Source: an uncultured Alphaproteobacteria bacterium (GTDB taxonomy: Bacteria > Pseudomonadota > Alphaproteobacteria > RF32 > CAG-239). Taken from it: 64,000 nucleotides of DNA. Under the pieces are notes generated by a model that did not search any database, was not told where the DNA came from, and was given only the letters and a program-made list of their open reading frames with translations. Where the stretch lies: NCBI GenBank assembly GCA_944391475.1, contig CALXTR010000006.1:17965-81964 (forward strand), written 5' to 3'. Every line of letters begins with the position of its first letter. Positions within the stretch are counted from its first letter, which is position 1. Both the position numbers and the translations under genes were made by a program. Positions 45,087 through 52,754 of the stretch are shown one piece after another.

Positions 45087-45347
45087 ATGATTAGCAACAA
45101 AAAAATATCCAGCTCCGGCAACGAAATTGCTGTTAACCTTTCGGTCACCTTGGGCACTGCCGACTTACGGGTTCAACAACTCTTAAAACTCGGACGCGGA
45201 GCAGTCGTAGAGCTTGATCGTGGCATTGATGATTATGTTGATATCTATGCCAACGATGTTCTTATCGGCCGCGGAGAAGTCGTCATTACAGAAAACGATA
45301 CCATCGGTATCGCCGTATCAGAAATCATCACCAAAAAATCGGAATAA
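45087..45347 (+). CDS. fliN: Flagellar motor switch protein FliN (orphan)
   Basis: 86 residues from the ATG at 45087 (GGAG 12 nt upstream); a TTG at 45042 would add 15 residues. It is a single SpoA/FliN C-terminal domain: VNLSVTLGTADLRVQQLLKLG, then GAVVELDRGIDDYVDIYANDVLIGRGEVV, the usual FliN signature. No other flagellar or type III secretion gene is in the window, and the next gene starts 1 nt after its stop, so it is in one operon with lipid A/Kdo genes. Either flagella are encoded elsewhere or this SpoA domain has another use. Confidence 0.85.
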   Translation: MISNKKISSSGNEIAVNLSVTLGTADLRVQQLLKLGRGAVVELDRGIDDYVDIYANDVLIGRGEVVITENDTIGIAVSEIITKKSE

Positions 45348-45348
45348 T

Positions 45349-46098
45349 ATGGCAAAATCAAAATTTCTCAAACACACCTTCAAAAAAATCACCAAATCTC
45401 AGGCTTTTATGTCTTTTTTGAGTTTGGTAATATATGGCTATGCCCGCTTAGTGTGGAAAACCAGCAAATGGAAAATTAACAACCTTGATAAAATGCTCAC
45501 CAGTTGGAAAAAAAGCGGTAGCATTATCTTAATTGGTTGGCACAATCGTGTCCCCATGATGCCAATGCTTATGGAACATGCTCAAGGTAAAATGAGTGCT
45601 CTGGTTTCCTTGCATAATGATGGTAGAATGATAGCAGGCTTCTTAGAGAAATTTAAGATTGGAATTATCAGTGGTTCCAGTAACAGCAATGCCAAAGGCG
45701 CTGCCGTTAATATTATGCATACTTTGCAAAACAATACTTCGGTTACCATCATTCCCGATGGCCCAAGAGGTCCGCGGATGAAAATGAGCATGAGCCCGAT
45801 ATATTTTGCTTCCAAAACCGGCAAACCGATTTTCATTATGACTTATAGTCAAAAGAACGCCAAAATCATTCACAAAGCCTGGGACAAGATGATAGTTCCG
45901 GTTCCGTTTTCAGAAGGTGTTTATTATATCTCCGAGCCGTTTTATGTTCCCTCTGATGCCGATGATAAAACCTTGGAAGAATACCGCCAAAAATTAGAAG
46001 ACTTGGCTAATACCCTAACTTGGCAAGCTGATAAAGAAATGGGATTACCTCATATTGAACCCCAAACCGAGGCCAAAACCAAACGTCATAAAAAGTAA
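45349..46098 (+). CDS. DUF374 lysophospholipid acyltransferase-like protein
   Basis: 249 residues from the ATG at 45349; the longer open frame overlaps fliN. Motifs: IGWHNRVPMMPM (the H-x4-D-like region in this family), SLHNDGRMIAGFLEKFKIGIISGSSN and IPDGPRGPRMKMS. DUF374 proteins are plsC-like and in alphaproteobacteria usually lie directly before waaA and lpxK, as here, so they are believed to act on lipid A or phospholipid. N-terminal hydrophobic segment about residues 20-36. Overlaps no gene; waaA starts 19 bp later. Confidence 0.88.
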   Translation: MAKSKFLKHTFKKITKSQAFMSFLSLVIYGYARLVWKTSKWKINNLDKMLTSWKKSGSIILIGWHNRVPMMPMLMEHAQGKMSALVSLHNDGRMIAGFLEKFKIGIISGSSNSNAKGAAVNIMHTLQNNTSVTIIPDGPRGPRMKMSMSPIYFASKTGKPIFIMTYSQKNAKIIHKAWDKMIVPVPFSEGVYYISEPFYVPSDADDKTLEEYRQKLEDLANTLTWQADKEMGLPHIEPQTEAKTKRHKK

Positions 46099-46117
46099 AT
46101 TTAGGAGCATATTTTTT

Positions 46118-47377
46118 ATGTTTATCGGAATATACAATTCGCTGATTCGGGTCTTATACCCCTTAGTTATCAAAAGATACATCAACAAGCGCAAAGAAAA
46201 CGGCAAAGAAGATATCTCGCGTTTTCACGAGCGCATGGGGCGCCCGCAAAAACCACGGAAAGAAGGAAAACTAATCTGGATGCACGGCGCCTCGGTTGGA
46301 GAGTCGCTTTCCATGCTTCCGCTGATTAACCGCTTGTTAGAGCAATATCCCGACTTAGAGATTATGGTCACCACCGGCACGGTCACCTCGGCAGATTTAA
46401 TGAGCAAGCGCCTGCCCGAACGTGCATTTCATCAGTATATTCCGATTGACCACCCTTCTTTCGTCCGCCGTTTTTTGAAACATTGGCACCCCGATTTGGT
46501 TTTGTGGTTTGAATCAGAATTCTGGCCAGCCTTGCTTAGTGGGATTAAAAAGCGCAATATTCCGCTCATTTTGGTTAATGGCCGCATTTCAAATAAGAGT
46601 TTCAAACGCTGGCAACAGTTTGATTATATCAGCAAAGAGCTTTTGGGTTGCTTTAGCCTGTGCTTGGGACAATCTGAAGAAGATGCCTACCGCCTGCGCG
46701 TGTTAGGAGCAAAAGATTCTTTGTGCTTGGGCAATATCAAATATGCCGGCATCAATCCACCGGTTGACGAGAACAAGCTTGCCGAAATCAAACAACAAAT
46801 CGGCAACCGCACCACTTGGGCAGTGAGCTCCACTCATAATGACGAAGAACTGCGGATTGCCAAGATTTTACCGGCCTTAAAAAAGAAATTTCCCGATTTG
46901 CTGACTTTCATTGCTCCCCGCCACCCTCAAAGAGGAGCCGAAATTCAAACAAGCCTCAATAATTTAGGCCTTAAAACTGCTCTGCGCTCTGCCGGAGAAA
47001 AAACCACCAAAGACACCGATGTTTATATTGCCGATACCATTGGCGAGCTCGGACTTTGGTACACACTTTGCCCGATAGTATTTATCGGCGGTTCGCTCAT
47101 TCCTCACGGCGGTCAAAACTTTATGGAACCGTCACGTTTCCGCGATGCCGTAATTGTTGGTCCGCATATGCATAACTTTACCGATGCGATGAACCGCGCC
47201 AAAAAAGCCGATGCAGTTATTCAGGTAGAAAACACCGCCCAACTGCAAGAAAATGTGGAGCAACTTTTAAGCCACAAAGACTTGCTTGAGGCCAAACGCA
47301 GCCTGGCATATAACTGGGCCACCGGTGAGGCCAAAGTCTTGGATGGTATTGTGGATAAAGTTAAAGGATTTATTTAA
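46118..47377 (+). CDS. waaA: Kdo transferase WaaA (KdtA)
   Basis: 419 residues from the ATG at 46118 with TAGGAG 10 nt upstream. GT-B fold glycosyltransferase: WMHGASVGE near residue 55, the acceptor-side GTVTSADLM, and the CMP-Kdo site FIGGSLIPHGGQNFMEP. Adds one or two Kdo residues to lipid IVA. The ORF can be read further up into the DUF374 gene but homology starts here. lpxK follows at once. Confidence 0.95.
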   Translation: MFIGIYNSLIRVLYPLVIKRYINKRKENGKEDISRFHERMGRPQKPRKEGKLIWMHGASVGESLSMLPLINRLLEQYPDLEIMVTTGTVTSADLMSKRLPERAFHQYIPIDHPSFVRRFLKHWHPDLVLWFESEFWPALLSGIKKRNIPLILVNGRISNKSFKRWQQFDYISKELLGCFSLCLGQSEEDAYRLRVLGAKDSLCLGNIKYAGINPPVDENKLAEIKQQIGNRTTWAVSSTHNDEELRIAKILPALKKKFPDLLTFIAPRHPQRGAEIQTSLNNLGLKTALRSAGEKTTKDTDVYIADTIGELGLWYTLCPIVFIGGSLIPHGGQNFMEPSRFRDAVIVGPHMHNFTDAMNRAKKADAVIQVENTAQLQENVEQLLSHKDLLEAKRSLAYNWATGEAKVLDGIVDKVKGFI

Positions 47378-48328
47378 ATGAAGACGCCAACCTTTTGGAA
47401 ACACAAAAATTTCACCTCAAATCTGCTTTGGCCGTTGGGTCGAGTTTATAACTGCGCCACCAATTTGAGAATAAAATTAAAATCCACCCAAAAGGTTGAT
47501 ATTCCGGTTATTTGTATTGGCAATATCACTGCCGGCGGCACCGGCAAAACTCCGGTTGCTGTTTCCATTGCCGCCTTACTGCAAAAGCAAGGTAAAAAGC
47601 CGTTTTTTGTTTCGCGCGGTTATGGTGGTAGTCTCAAAAATATTGTGGTTAATGCTCAAAAGCACACTCCGCAACAATGCGGCGATGAACCCTTGATATT
47701 GGCTCGCCAAGCTCCCGTCGTGGTCAATCCCGACCGCTATGCCGGTGCTCTGACTGCTGCTCAAAACGGTGCTGAGCTTATCATCATGGACGATGGCTTC
47801 CAAAACCCCGGCTTGCATAAAGACTTGTCTTTTTTGGTTTTTGACGGCAATTTCGGATTAGGCAATGGGCGTTGCATTCCTTCTGGCCCCTTGCGTGAAG
47901 ATTTTCAAACAGGGCTCAAACGAGCTGATGCCGCCATTATCATTGGCACCGACCGTTGCAACTTGCGCTCGCGTTTTGAGATTCCTTGTTTTAGCGCCCA
48001 AATTGCTCCGGCTCCGCTCAAAATCAAAAATCCGCATATCACCGCCTTTGCCGGCATTGGCCGCCCGTCAAAATTTTATCGTTCCTTGAAGGACTGCGGA
48101 TTTAATTTGCTCAAGACCCACGACTTCCCCGATCACCATTATTACAGCGAAGAAGAGCTGTTTGCCCTGATTAGTGAAGCCGAAAAGCTCGGAGCTGACA
48201 TTTACACCACCTCCAAAGATTATGTAAAAATCCCCTCCGAGCTCAAAAATCGGTTCAAAGTTTTAGAAATTACTATCCAGTGGGAAGACGAAACCGCGCT
48301 TTTAGATTTTATCTTAAAGCATATTTAA
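47378..48328 (+). CDS. lpxK: Tetraacyldisaccharide 4'-kinase LpxK
   Basis: 316 residues, starting at the base after the waaA stop. Walker A GGTGKTP in IGNITAGGTGKTPVAV, SRGYGG, DDGFQNPGLHKDL (Walker B-like with the catalytic Asp) and a late DFPDHHYYSEEE. It phosphorylates lipid A disaccharide to give lipid IVA, the substrate of WaaA. With waaA and DUF374 it shows that the organism makes Kdo-lipid A. Convergent with the aldo-keto reductase; no terminator visible in the 14-bp gap. Confidence 0.96.
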   Translation: MKTPTFWKHKNFTSNLLWPLGRVYNCATNLRIKLKSTQKVDIPVICIGNITAGGTGKTPVAVSIAALLQKQGKKPFFVSRGYGGSLKNIVVNAQKHTPQQCGDEPLILARQAPVVVNPDRYAGALTAAQNGAELIIMDDGFQNPGLHKDLSFLVFDGNFGLGNGRCIPSGPLREDFQTGLKRADAAIIIGTDRCNLRSRFEIPCFSAQIAPAPLKIKNPHITAFAGIGRPSKFYRSLKDCGFNLLKTHDFPDHHYYSEEELFALISEAEKLGADIYTTSKDYVKIPSELKNRFKVLEITIQWEDETALLDFILKHI

Positions 48329-48342
48329 TCCCACCGATAAGC

Positions 48343-49272
48343 TTACATAAAAATATTTTCAGGAGTATAGTCACCATAGGCAAAAGCCTTACCGTCAATA
48401 AAGCGGTGGTTTTTATCCAAAGCGGCAATTTTTTGCATATCCGCTCCGTCTAGTTGCACGCTGAGTGCATTGAAATTTTCCTGAATGCGCTCAAAATGAA
48501 CCGATTTGGGAATAACAACCGCATTCCGATTAATCGCCCAAGCCAACAGCACTTGCGCCGGAGAAATTTCTAAGCGTTTGGCAATATCGCCAATTACCTC
48601 GTTTTGGAGTAGATTATCGCTTTCATTGGTATCATGATGAGAACCCAGCGGTGAATATGCCATCAGCGCAATTTCATTTTTAAGGCAAAAATCACGCAGT
48701 TCATTTTGTTGCAAGAAGGGATGATGCTCCACCTGATTAACCGCCGGTATGATTTCAGCTTGTTCGATTAGGGACGAAAGATTGCGCTCACCAAAGTTAG
48801 ATACCCCAATTGAGTGTACCAAACCAAGCTTTTGAGCTTTTTCCATCTCGGCCCAGGTCAAATAAATCGGCAGTTGTTTGAGTGAAATCATATCATCATC
48901 ATGCGCCGGCATCAGCACACCTTTCTTTTGTGCCACCGGCCAGTGAATAAGATATAAGTCGAGATATTCAAGTTGCAAATCTTGCAAAGTTTGCTTGAGA
49001 GCCGGAAGCACATCTTCGGGCGCATGGCGGTCATTCCAAAGTTTTGAAACAATAAACAAATCCTCGCGTTTGACATCACCTTCGGCAATGGCATCATGCA
49101 ACGCCTGCCCGATTTCTTTTTCGTTACCATAAATGGCAGCGCAATCAATCAGCTGATACCCAAGCTTAATTGCCCAGCGGACGGCCTGATACACCTCGCC
49201 AGCCTGCGAGCGCCAAGTTCCCAGCCCCAAAATCGGCATTTCCAAATCATTGTTAAGTTTAATTTTTTTCAT
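48343..49272 (-). CDS. Aldo-keto reductase
   Basis: 309 residues from the second ATG of an AAGGAGAAAATGATG start region. (beta/alpha)8 reductase with the catalytic Asp and Tyr in LIDCAAIYGNE, Lys in IVSKLWN and His in YLIHWP, plus the C-terminal NADPH part VVIPKSVHFERIQEN. Uses NADPH to reduce aldehydes or ketones; the exact substrate is not evident. It resembles the plant/yeast-type AKR1/AKR3-like group in length. Confidence 0.9.
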   Translation of the reverse strand: MKKIKLNNDLEMPILGLGTWRSQAGEVYQAVRWAIKLGYQLIDCAAIYGNEKEIGQALHDAIAEGDVKREDLFIVSKLWNDRHAPEDVLPALKQTLQDLQLEYLDLYLIHWPVAQKKGVLMPAHDDDMISLKQLPIYLTWAEMEKAQKLGLVHSIGVSNFGERNLSSLIEQAEIIPAVNQVEHHPFLQQNELRDFCLKNEIALMAYSPLGSHHDTNESDNLLQNEVIGDIAKRLEISPAQVLLAWAINRNAVVIPKSVHFERIQENFNALSVQLDGADMQKIAALDKNHRFIDGKAFAYGDYTPENIFM

Positions 49273-49409
49273 CATTTTCTCCTTATCTGAGCCCAAATAC
49301 ATAAGCAATATAATCGCTCGCAAGTTAGCTTAAAGTCTGCGGCAAGAAAATTAGCCGTAAGTATTGTTTTTGATTAGTTGATGATTATATAGCGGACATG
49401 GAGGACCTC

Positions 49410-49790
49410 ATGACTGACGAGGAATTCAAAAAGAAACTCACCCCTGAGCAATATCACATTATGCGCGAAAAAGGTACCGAAATGGCTTTTTCTGGTAAAT
49501 ATACCGAGTTTGACGAAGACGGCATATATGTCTGCGCCGCCTGCGGCAATCCGCTTTTTGCCTCCGAACATAAGTTTGATTGCGAATGCGGCTGGCCAAC
49601 TTTTGATGAAGCTCTCCCCAACCATGTCAAATTTCAAGAAGATTATAGCTATGGCTTTGAGCGAACCGAGGTTTTGTGCGCTCGTTGCGATTCTCACCTC
49701 GGCCACGTTTTTGAGGACGGCCCGACCAGAAGTGGCGAGAGATTTTGCATTAATTCACTGGCTCTCGACTTTGAACCCCAAGAAAAATAG
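49410..49790 (+). CDS. msrB: Peptide methionine (R)-S-oxide reductase MsrB
   Basis: 126 residues from the ATG at 49410, placed by GGAGG 6 nt upstream; an ATG at 49398 lies just before this site. Two CxxC zinc pairs (CAACG and CARCD), GWPTFDEAL and the catalytic Cys in RFCINSLALDF. A further Cys precedes GWPTF (CECGWP) and may resolve the disulfide. Repairs methionine-R-sulfoxide in proteins. Confidence 0.95.
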   Translation: MTDEEFKKKLTPEQYHIMREKGTEMAFSGKYTEFDEDGIYVCAACGNPLFASEHKFDCECGWPTFDEALPNHVKFQEDYSYGFERTEVLCARCDSHLGHVFEDGPTRSGERFCINSLALDFEPQEK

Positions 49791-49892
49791 CAACGCCACG
49801 ATAATATTGACAAATTTTGCCAAACGCGATATTGTGATTTTCAAAATTTGAGATAATTAAGACTATTATTAACAATTAAAAAAACAAAAATT

Positions 49893-51128
49893 ATGACAAC
49901 AACTGTTTTTTTCTCGGGAAGTTTTGAAATCCCGACTAACGGACATTTAGGAATTTGGGCTGAATTGATAAATGGGTTTGATAAACTCATTATCGGCATT
50001 GGCGAAAACTCCCAAAAAATCGCTAACGGCCAAATGTTTTCAACCGAAGAACGGATTGAATTGATAGTAGCCGCCTTGCAAGATTGGGCCGGTGCTTACC
50101 AACTCCGCGGGCTAAACGGACGTATTTTTTCTGCGGCAGAAACCAAAGCTGTTAAAAAATACATCCAAAAACCGGAATGTGTCCAGATTTGTGCTTATCA
50201 AGGCTCATCGGTTTTGGCGGCCAAGAAGTACAAAGCCACTCACTTTGTTCGCGGCGAACGCATCACCGGCGACCACGATAGTGAAATGGCCTTAGCCGCG
50301 GCTAATCGACTGATTGATGAAACTGCCGGCGCCGGCTTGTGCTATCTCACCGTTCCTCTGCCTCGCGCGGAGCTGACCTTCACTTCCACTTCGGCAGTTA
50401 AAGGTTTCTGCGCACTCGGAGAATATATTGCGGCCAAAAGATTGGTCACTCCGACAGTTCATAACCTGATTATGAAAAAATATCTGGCTCCGGTTTATGA
50501 TAAGCTCTGTCTAGGACAAAAGATTCCTGCAGCGGTATGTGACGACACTTACAAGATGTTATCACTGCAATACAAACAACGAGCATATCACAATTTTTCG
50601 CATATTGCTTACTGTTTGAACTTGCTCAATAACATTCCCAAAATCAACGCTAAAATCAAACCGTTGTTAGAGCTTGGGTTCTTCTGTCATGACCTTTATC
50701 AAAGCTATGATCCTTATGTTGGAAACAAACCGGCCGAATTGGTCTCTGCCCGTTTTTGTGCAGATTTAATTTTTGGTGACGAGTCCAAACAAGAACAACT
50801 GGCGGATAATTTTACCCAGTTGTTTTTAGGCAACAAGGAAACCGACAGTCCTTTCGCAGCTTATACGGATATCTTCACGGATATTGATTTTGCCATCTTG
50901 GGTGATAGCGCTAACTATGGCGACTATGCTCAGCAAATCTACAGCGAATATGTCATCTGGTGCGATGTTTCTACATTCCGCCAAGGCCGCATGGAAGTGC
51001 TGGAAAAATTGTTAAAACAAGAGCGAATTTTCCGTACGCCCGAGTTTTATGAGCGGTTTGAAGAAAATGCCCGCTTCAATATCAAACGAGAATTGGGCTA
51101 TTGGATGGTTGAAGAAAAATTTGCCTAA
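49893..51128 (+). CDS. Fusion of a PPAT-like nucleotidyltransferase and an HD phosphohydrolase
   Basis: 411 residues. The N-terminal part (about 1-195) has the cytidylyltransferase-fold motif GSFEIPTNGHLGIW (T-x-G-H), a RGERITGDHDSEMALAAANR segment like the R-G-x-R...E-x-x-M of phosphopantetheine adenylyltransferase and STSAVKGF near the end. The C-terminal part (about 205-411) is an HD-type domain with AYHNFSHI, LGFFCHD and DIDFAILG....Y..Y...IYSEY, as in predicted metal-dependent HD hydrolases of the COG4339 kind. Whether it is the cell's CoaD cannot be told. AAAAAAACAAAAATTATG gives no clear ribosome site. Fusion is real: one uninterrupted frame. Confidence 0.75.
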   Translation: MTTTVFFSGSFEIPTNGHLGIWAELINGFDKLIIGIGENSQKIANGQMFSTEERIELIVAALQDWAGAYQLRGLNGRIFSAAETKAVKKYIQKPECVQICAYQGSSVLAAKKYKATHFVRGERITGDHDSEMALAAANRLIDETAGAGLCYLTVPLPRAELTFTSTSAVKGFCALGEYIAAKRLVTPTVHNLIMKKYLAPVYDKLCLGQKIPAAVCDDTYKMLSLQYKQRAYHNFSHIAYCLNLLNNIPKINAKIKPLLELGFFCHDLYQSYDPYVGNKPAELVSARFCADLIFGDESKQEQLADNFTQLFLGNKETDSPFAAYTDIFTDIDFAILGDSANYGDYAQQIYSEYVIWCDVSTFRQGRMEVLEKLLKQERIFRTPEFYERFEENARFNIKRELGYWMVEEKFA

Positions 51129-51148
51129 ACTAAATTATTTTCTAAAAC

Positions 51149-51180
51149 AAAGCTTTCCTCTTAACGGGGAAAGCTTTTTC
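51149..51180 (+). terminator. Terminator of the fusion gene
   Basis: AAAGCTTTCC / GGAAAGCTTT around CTCTTAACGG, followed by a T-rich run. Confidence 0.8.
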
Positions 51181-51233
51181 TTTTGCTTGTCAAATCAGCT
51201 TTTAAATTTTATGGTGAGAAGTGGAGGAACGCT

Positions 51234-51698
51234 ATGCAAATTTGCCATTACCCAAGCCCGCTTGGAGTTATCACTATCGGCTGTGAGAATGATTTTATCA
51301 CCCTGCTCCGATTTGAAAAAATCGCCCCAAGTAAAAATATGATTATTAGCAATAACAAATTGCTAGAACAAGCTTGTCAACAGTTAGATGAATATTTTAT
51401 AGGAGCGAGGAAGGAGTTTAACTTGCCGCTCAACCCTAAAGGTACTCCGTTTATGCAAAAAGTGTGGCAAGCTTTACAAAAAATCCCCTACGGCCAGACC
51501 AAGAGTTATCAAGAAATTGCTCAGGAAATTGGCAATATCAAGGCTTGTCGTGCGGTGGGGCTGGCTAACAATCATAACCCGATTGCCATTTTCATTCCTT
51601 GTCATCGGGTCATTGGCAAAAGCGGTCAGCTCACCGGCTACCGAGGTGGATTAACTATCAAACAGCAACTGCTCAATTTAGAACAGAAAAATATATAG
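51234..51698 (+). CDS. ogt: Methylated-DNA-protein cysteine methyltransferase
   Basis: 154 residues from the ATG at 51234 with GGAGG 8 nt upstream. The active-site motif IPCHRVIG holds the acceptor Cys, preceded by the helix-turn-helix segment QEIAQEIGNIKACRAVGLANNHNP and the Arg finger. N-terminal ribonuclease H-like domain is short. It removes O6-methyl or O6-alkyl groups from guanine; no AraC-like regulatory domain, so Ogt-like rather than Ada. Confidence 0.95.
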   Translation: MQICHYPSPLGVITIGCENDFITLLRFEKIAPSKNMIISNNKLLEQACQQLDEYFIGARKEFNLPLNPKGTPFMQKVWQALQKIPYGQTKSYQEIAQEIGNIKACRAVGLANNHNPIAIFIPCHRVIGKSGQLTGYRGGLTIKQQLLNLEQKNI

Positions 51699-51798
51699 CG
51701 TCATCCCTCTATAATAGCATCATCCCTTGATTGCGAATCAATCGTCCAACCCATAAAGTCATCCCTCGTTTTTCGAAGAAAAACGTCCAGGGATCTAC
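51699..51798. repeat. Cluster of GTCATCCCT hairpin repeats
   Basis: A full copy at 51758-51798 (flanks GTCATCCCT and AGGGATCTAC, inner perfect stem CGTTTTTC / GAAAAACG, loop GAA). Partial copies start at 51699 (CGTCATCCCT) and about 51718 (GCATCATCCCT with stem TTGATT / AATCAA and a CGTCCAACCC end). Compare 39279-39318. Confidence 0.8.
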
Positions 51799-51966
51799 CG
51801 ATTGTTTTATTTTTTCCAAATAGTAAAACAAACTCGAAGCCCCCTTGACGACTACTAACGTAGTCGAGAGGTGACATACTACTTAAACCGACACATAGAT
51901 AGCATCGCGGCTCTTAGGCACGATTTCTCAACCTCTAACTCGCCGTGCCGCGCACCCGTCGCACGG
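51799..51966. other. Spacer with short palindromes
   Basis: No gene. CGACTAC / GTAGTCG with loop TAAC at 51849-51866, then further G+C-rich palindromes CCCGT-CGC-ACGGG near 51955-51967 that lead into the tRNA tail repeat. Confidence 0.6.
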
Positions 51967-52044
51967 GCGCACCTGCCACGCAGGCGCGCAAATAAAAAAA
52001 AACCGAGCGATGCTCGGTTTTTTTTAATGGCGGAAAGTACAGGA
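51967..52044 (-). repeat. Downstream copy of the tRNA-Ser 3' end plus terminator
   Basis: About 78 bp matching 52162-52237. Contains CCTGC-CAC-GCAGG, the terminator CCGAGC/GCTCGG (51994-52025) and, on the minus strand, the last 17 nt of tRNA-Ser (52028-52044) up to the boundary of T-loop and T-stem. Confidence 0.85.
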
Positions 52045-52161
52045 GCTGGGTACTCCCGCAAGCGGGTCCTCCTCGTCACGTAAGGCTCTGTCTGCGCACT
52101 TTGTGCTTGCCAATCGCCAACTATCGACTTCGAACCTTACAGGTTCGCGTCCAACTTCGCC
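52045..52161. other. Palindrome-rich spacer between the two tRNA-Ser tail copies
   Basis: No gene. Short palindromes in a row: CCCGC-AA-GCGGG (around 52056-52067), GCAC-TTT-GTGC (52096-52106), CGAACCT-TAC-AGGTTCG (52131-52147). Confidence 0.65.
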
Positions 52162-52237
52162 GCGCACCTGCCACGCAGGCGCGCAAATAAAAAAAACCGA
52201 GCGATGCTCGGTTTTTTTAATGGCGGAAAGTACAGGA
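52162..52237 (-). repeat. tRNA-Ser-proximal copy of the tail repeat
   Basis: Partner of 51967-52044, offset 193-195 bp, ending inside tRNA-Ser at the T-loop boundary. Confidence 0.85.
52189..52218 (-). terminator. Terminator of tRNA-Ser
   Basis: ACCGAGC / GCTCGGT stem with a 2-4 nt loop flanked by A and T runs, 3 nt from the tRNA 3' end. Confidence 0.85.
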
Positions 52238-52307
52238 CTCGAACCTGTGGAACGGAAACCCGTTCACGGATTAGCAATCCGCTGCATTACCACTCTGCCA
52301 ACTTTCC
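52221..52307 (-). tRNA. tRNA-Ser (anticodon GCT)
   Basis: 87 nt with CCA and a long variable arm. Acceptor GGAAAGT pairs with ACTTTCC, anticodon loop TTGCTAA (anticodon GCT), variable stem ACGGG...CCGT, T-arm ACAGGTTCGAGTCCTGT. Confidence 0.95.
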
Positions 52308-52484
52308 AGCGCGGTATGGGGTAATATGTATATTATCTTTCCTCACTCGTCAATACATTTTTTTAATTTATTTTCCGTTTTTATAAAACTTATTCTTTTC
52401 TCTCCCCTCACCCCTTGACTTTCTTTACCCAAAGCTTATCACATTAGCTAATAAATCATATTATCAATATTAAAATTATTAGCT

Positions 52485-52712
52485 ATGAAGACCTTATTAT
52501 TTTCATTTTTATGCTGTGGATTTTTATCTTGTTCAAGCAGTATTCCAAGTGTGAGAGCTCCAGCATCTGCAACAGCTCCACAAGAATATCCCCTTAAACC
52601 CAATATGGATATAGCAACACAAAGTCAAGAAGACCAAAAACGCCTTATCCAATTTGCAGATAAAAATAATCTTGTGTCCATCAGCATTTTCTGTTTATCA
52701 CTTGATAAATAG
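52485..52712 (+). CDS. Small predicted lipoprotein
   Basis: 75 residues. A short hydrophobic signal sequence ends in FLSC-SSS, a plausible lipobox with Cys16, followed by a Pro/Ala/Ser-rich linker and a short charged C-terminus. Ribosome site weak. It has its own terminator right after. No family recognised; many small entericidin-like lipoproteins look similar. The reading frame is supported mainly by the signal sequence. Confidence 0.5.
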   Translation: MKTLLFSFLCCGFLSCSSSIPSVRAPASATAPQEYPLKPNMDIATQSQEDQKRLIQFADKNNLVSISIFCLSLDK

Positions 52713-52720
52713 CTAATATT

Positions 52721-52753
52721 AAAAAAGCGTACTTTTCAAAGTACGCTTTTTTT
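52721..52753. terminator. Bidirectional terminator
   Basis: Perfect stem AAAAAAGCGTACTTT / AAAGTACGCTTTTTT with a short loop, between the convergent lipoprotein and zupT genes. Confidence 0.85.
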
Positions 52754-52754
52754 C

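Noticed and set aside
51871..52324. Short ORFs over the tRNA-Ser repeats (51871-52083, 52103-52324, 52204-52386)
   Set aside because: They run across terminators and the tRNA gene; similar peptides come from the duplicated DNA.
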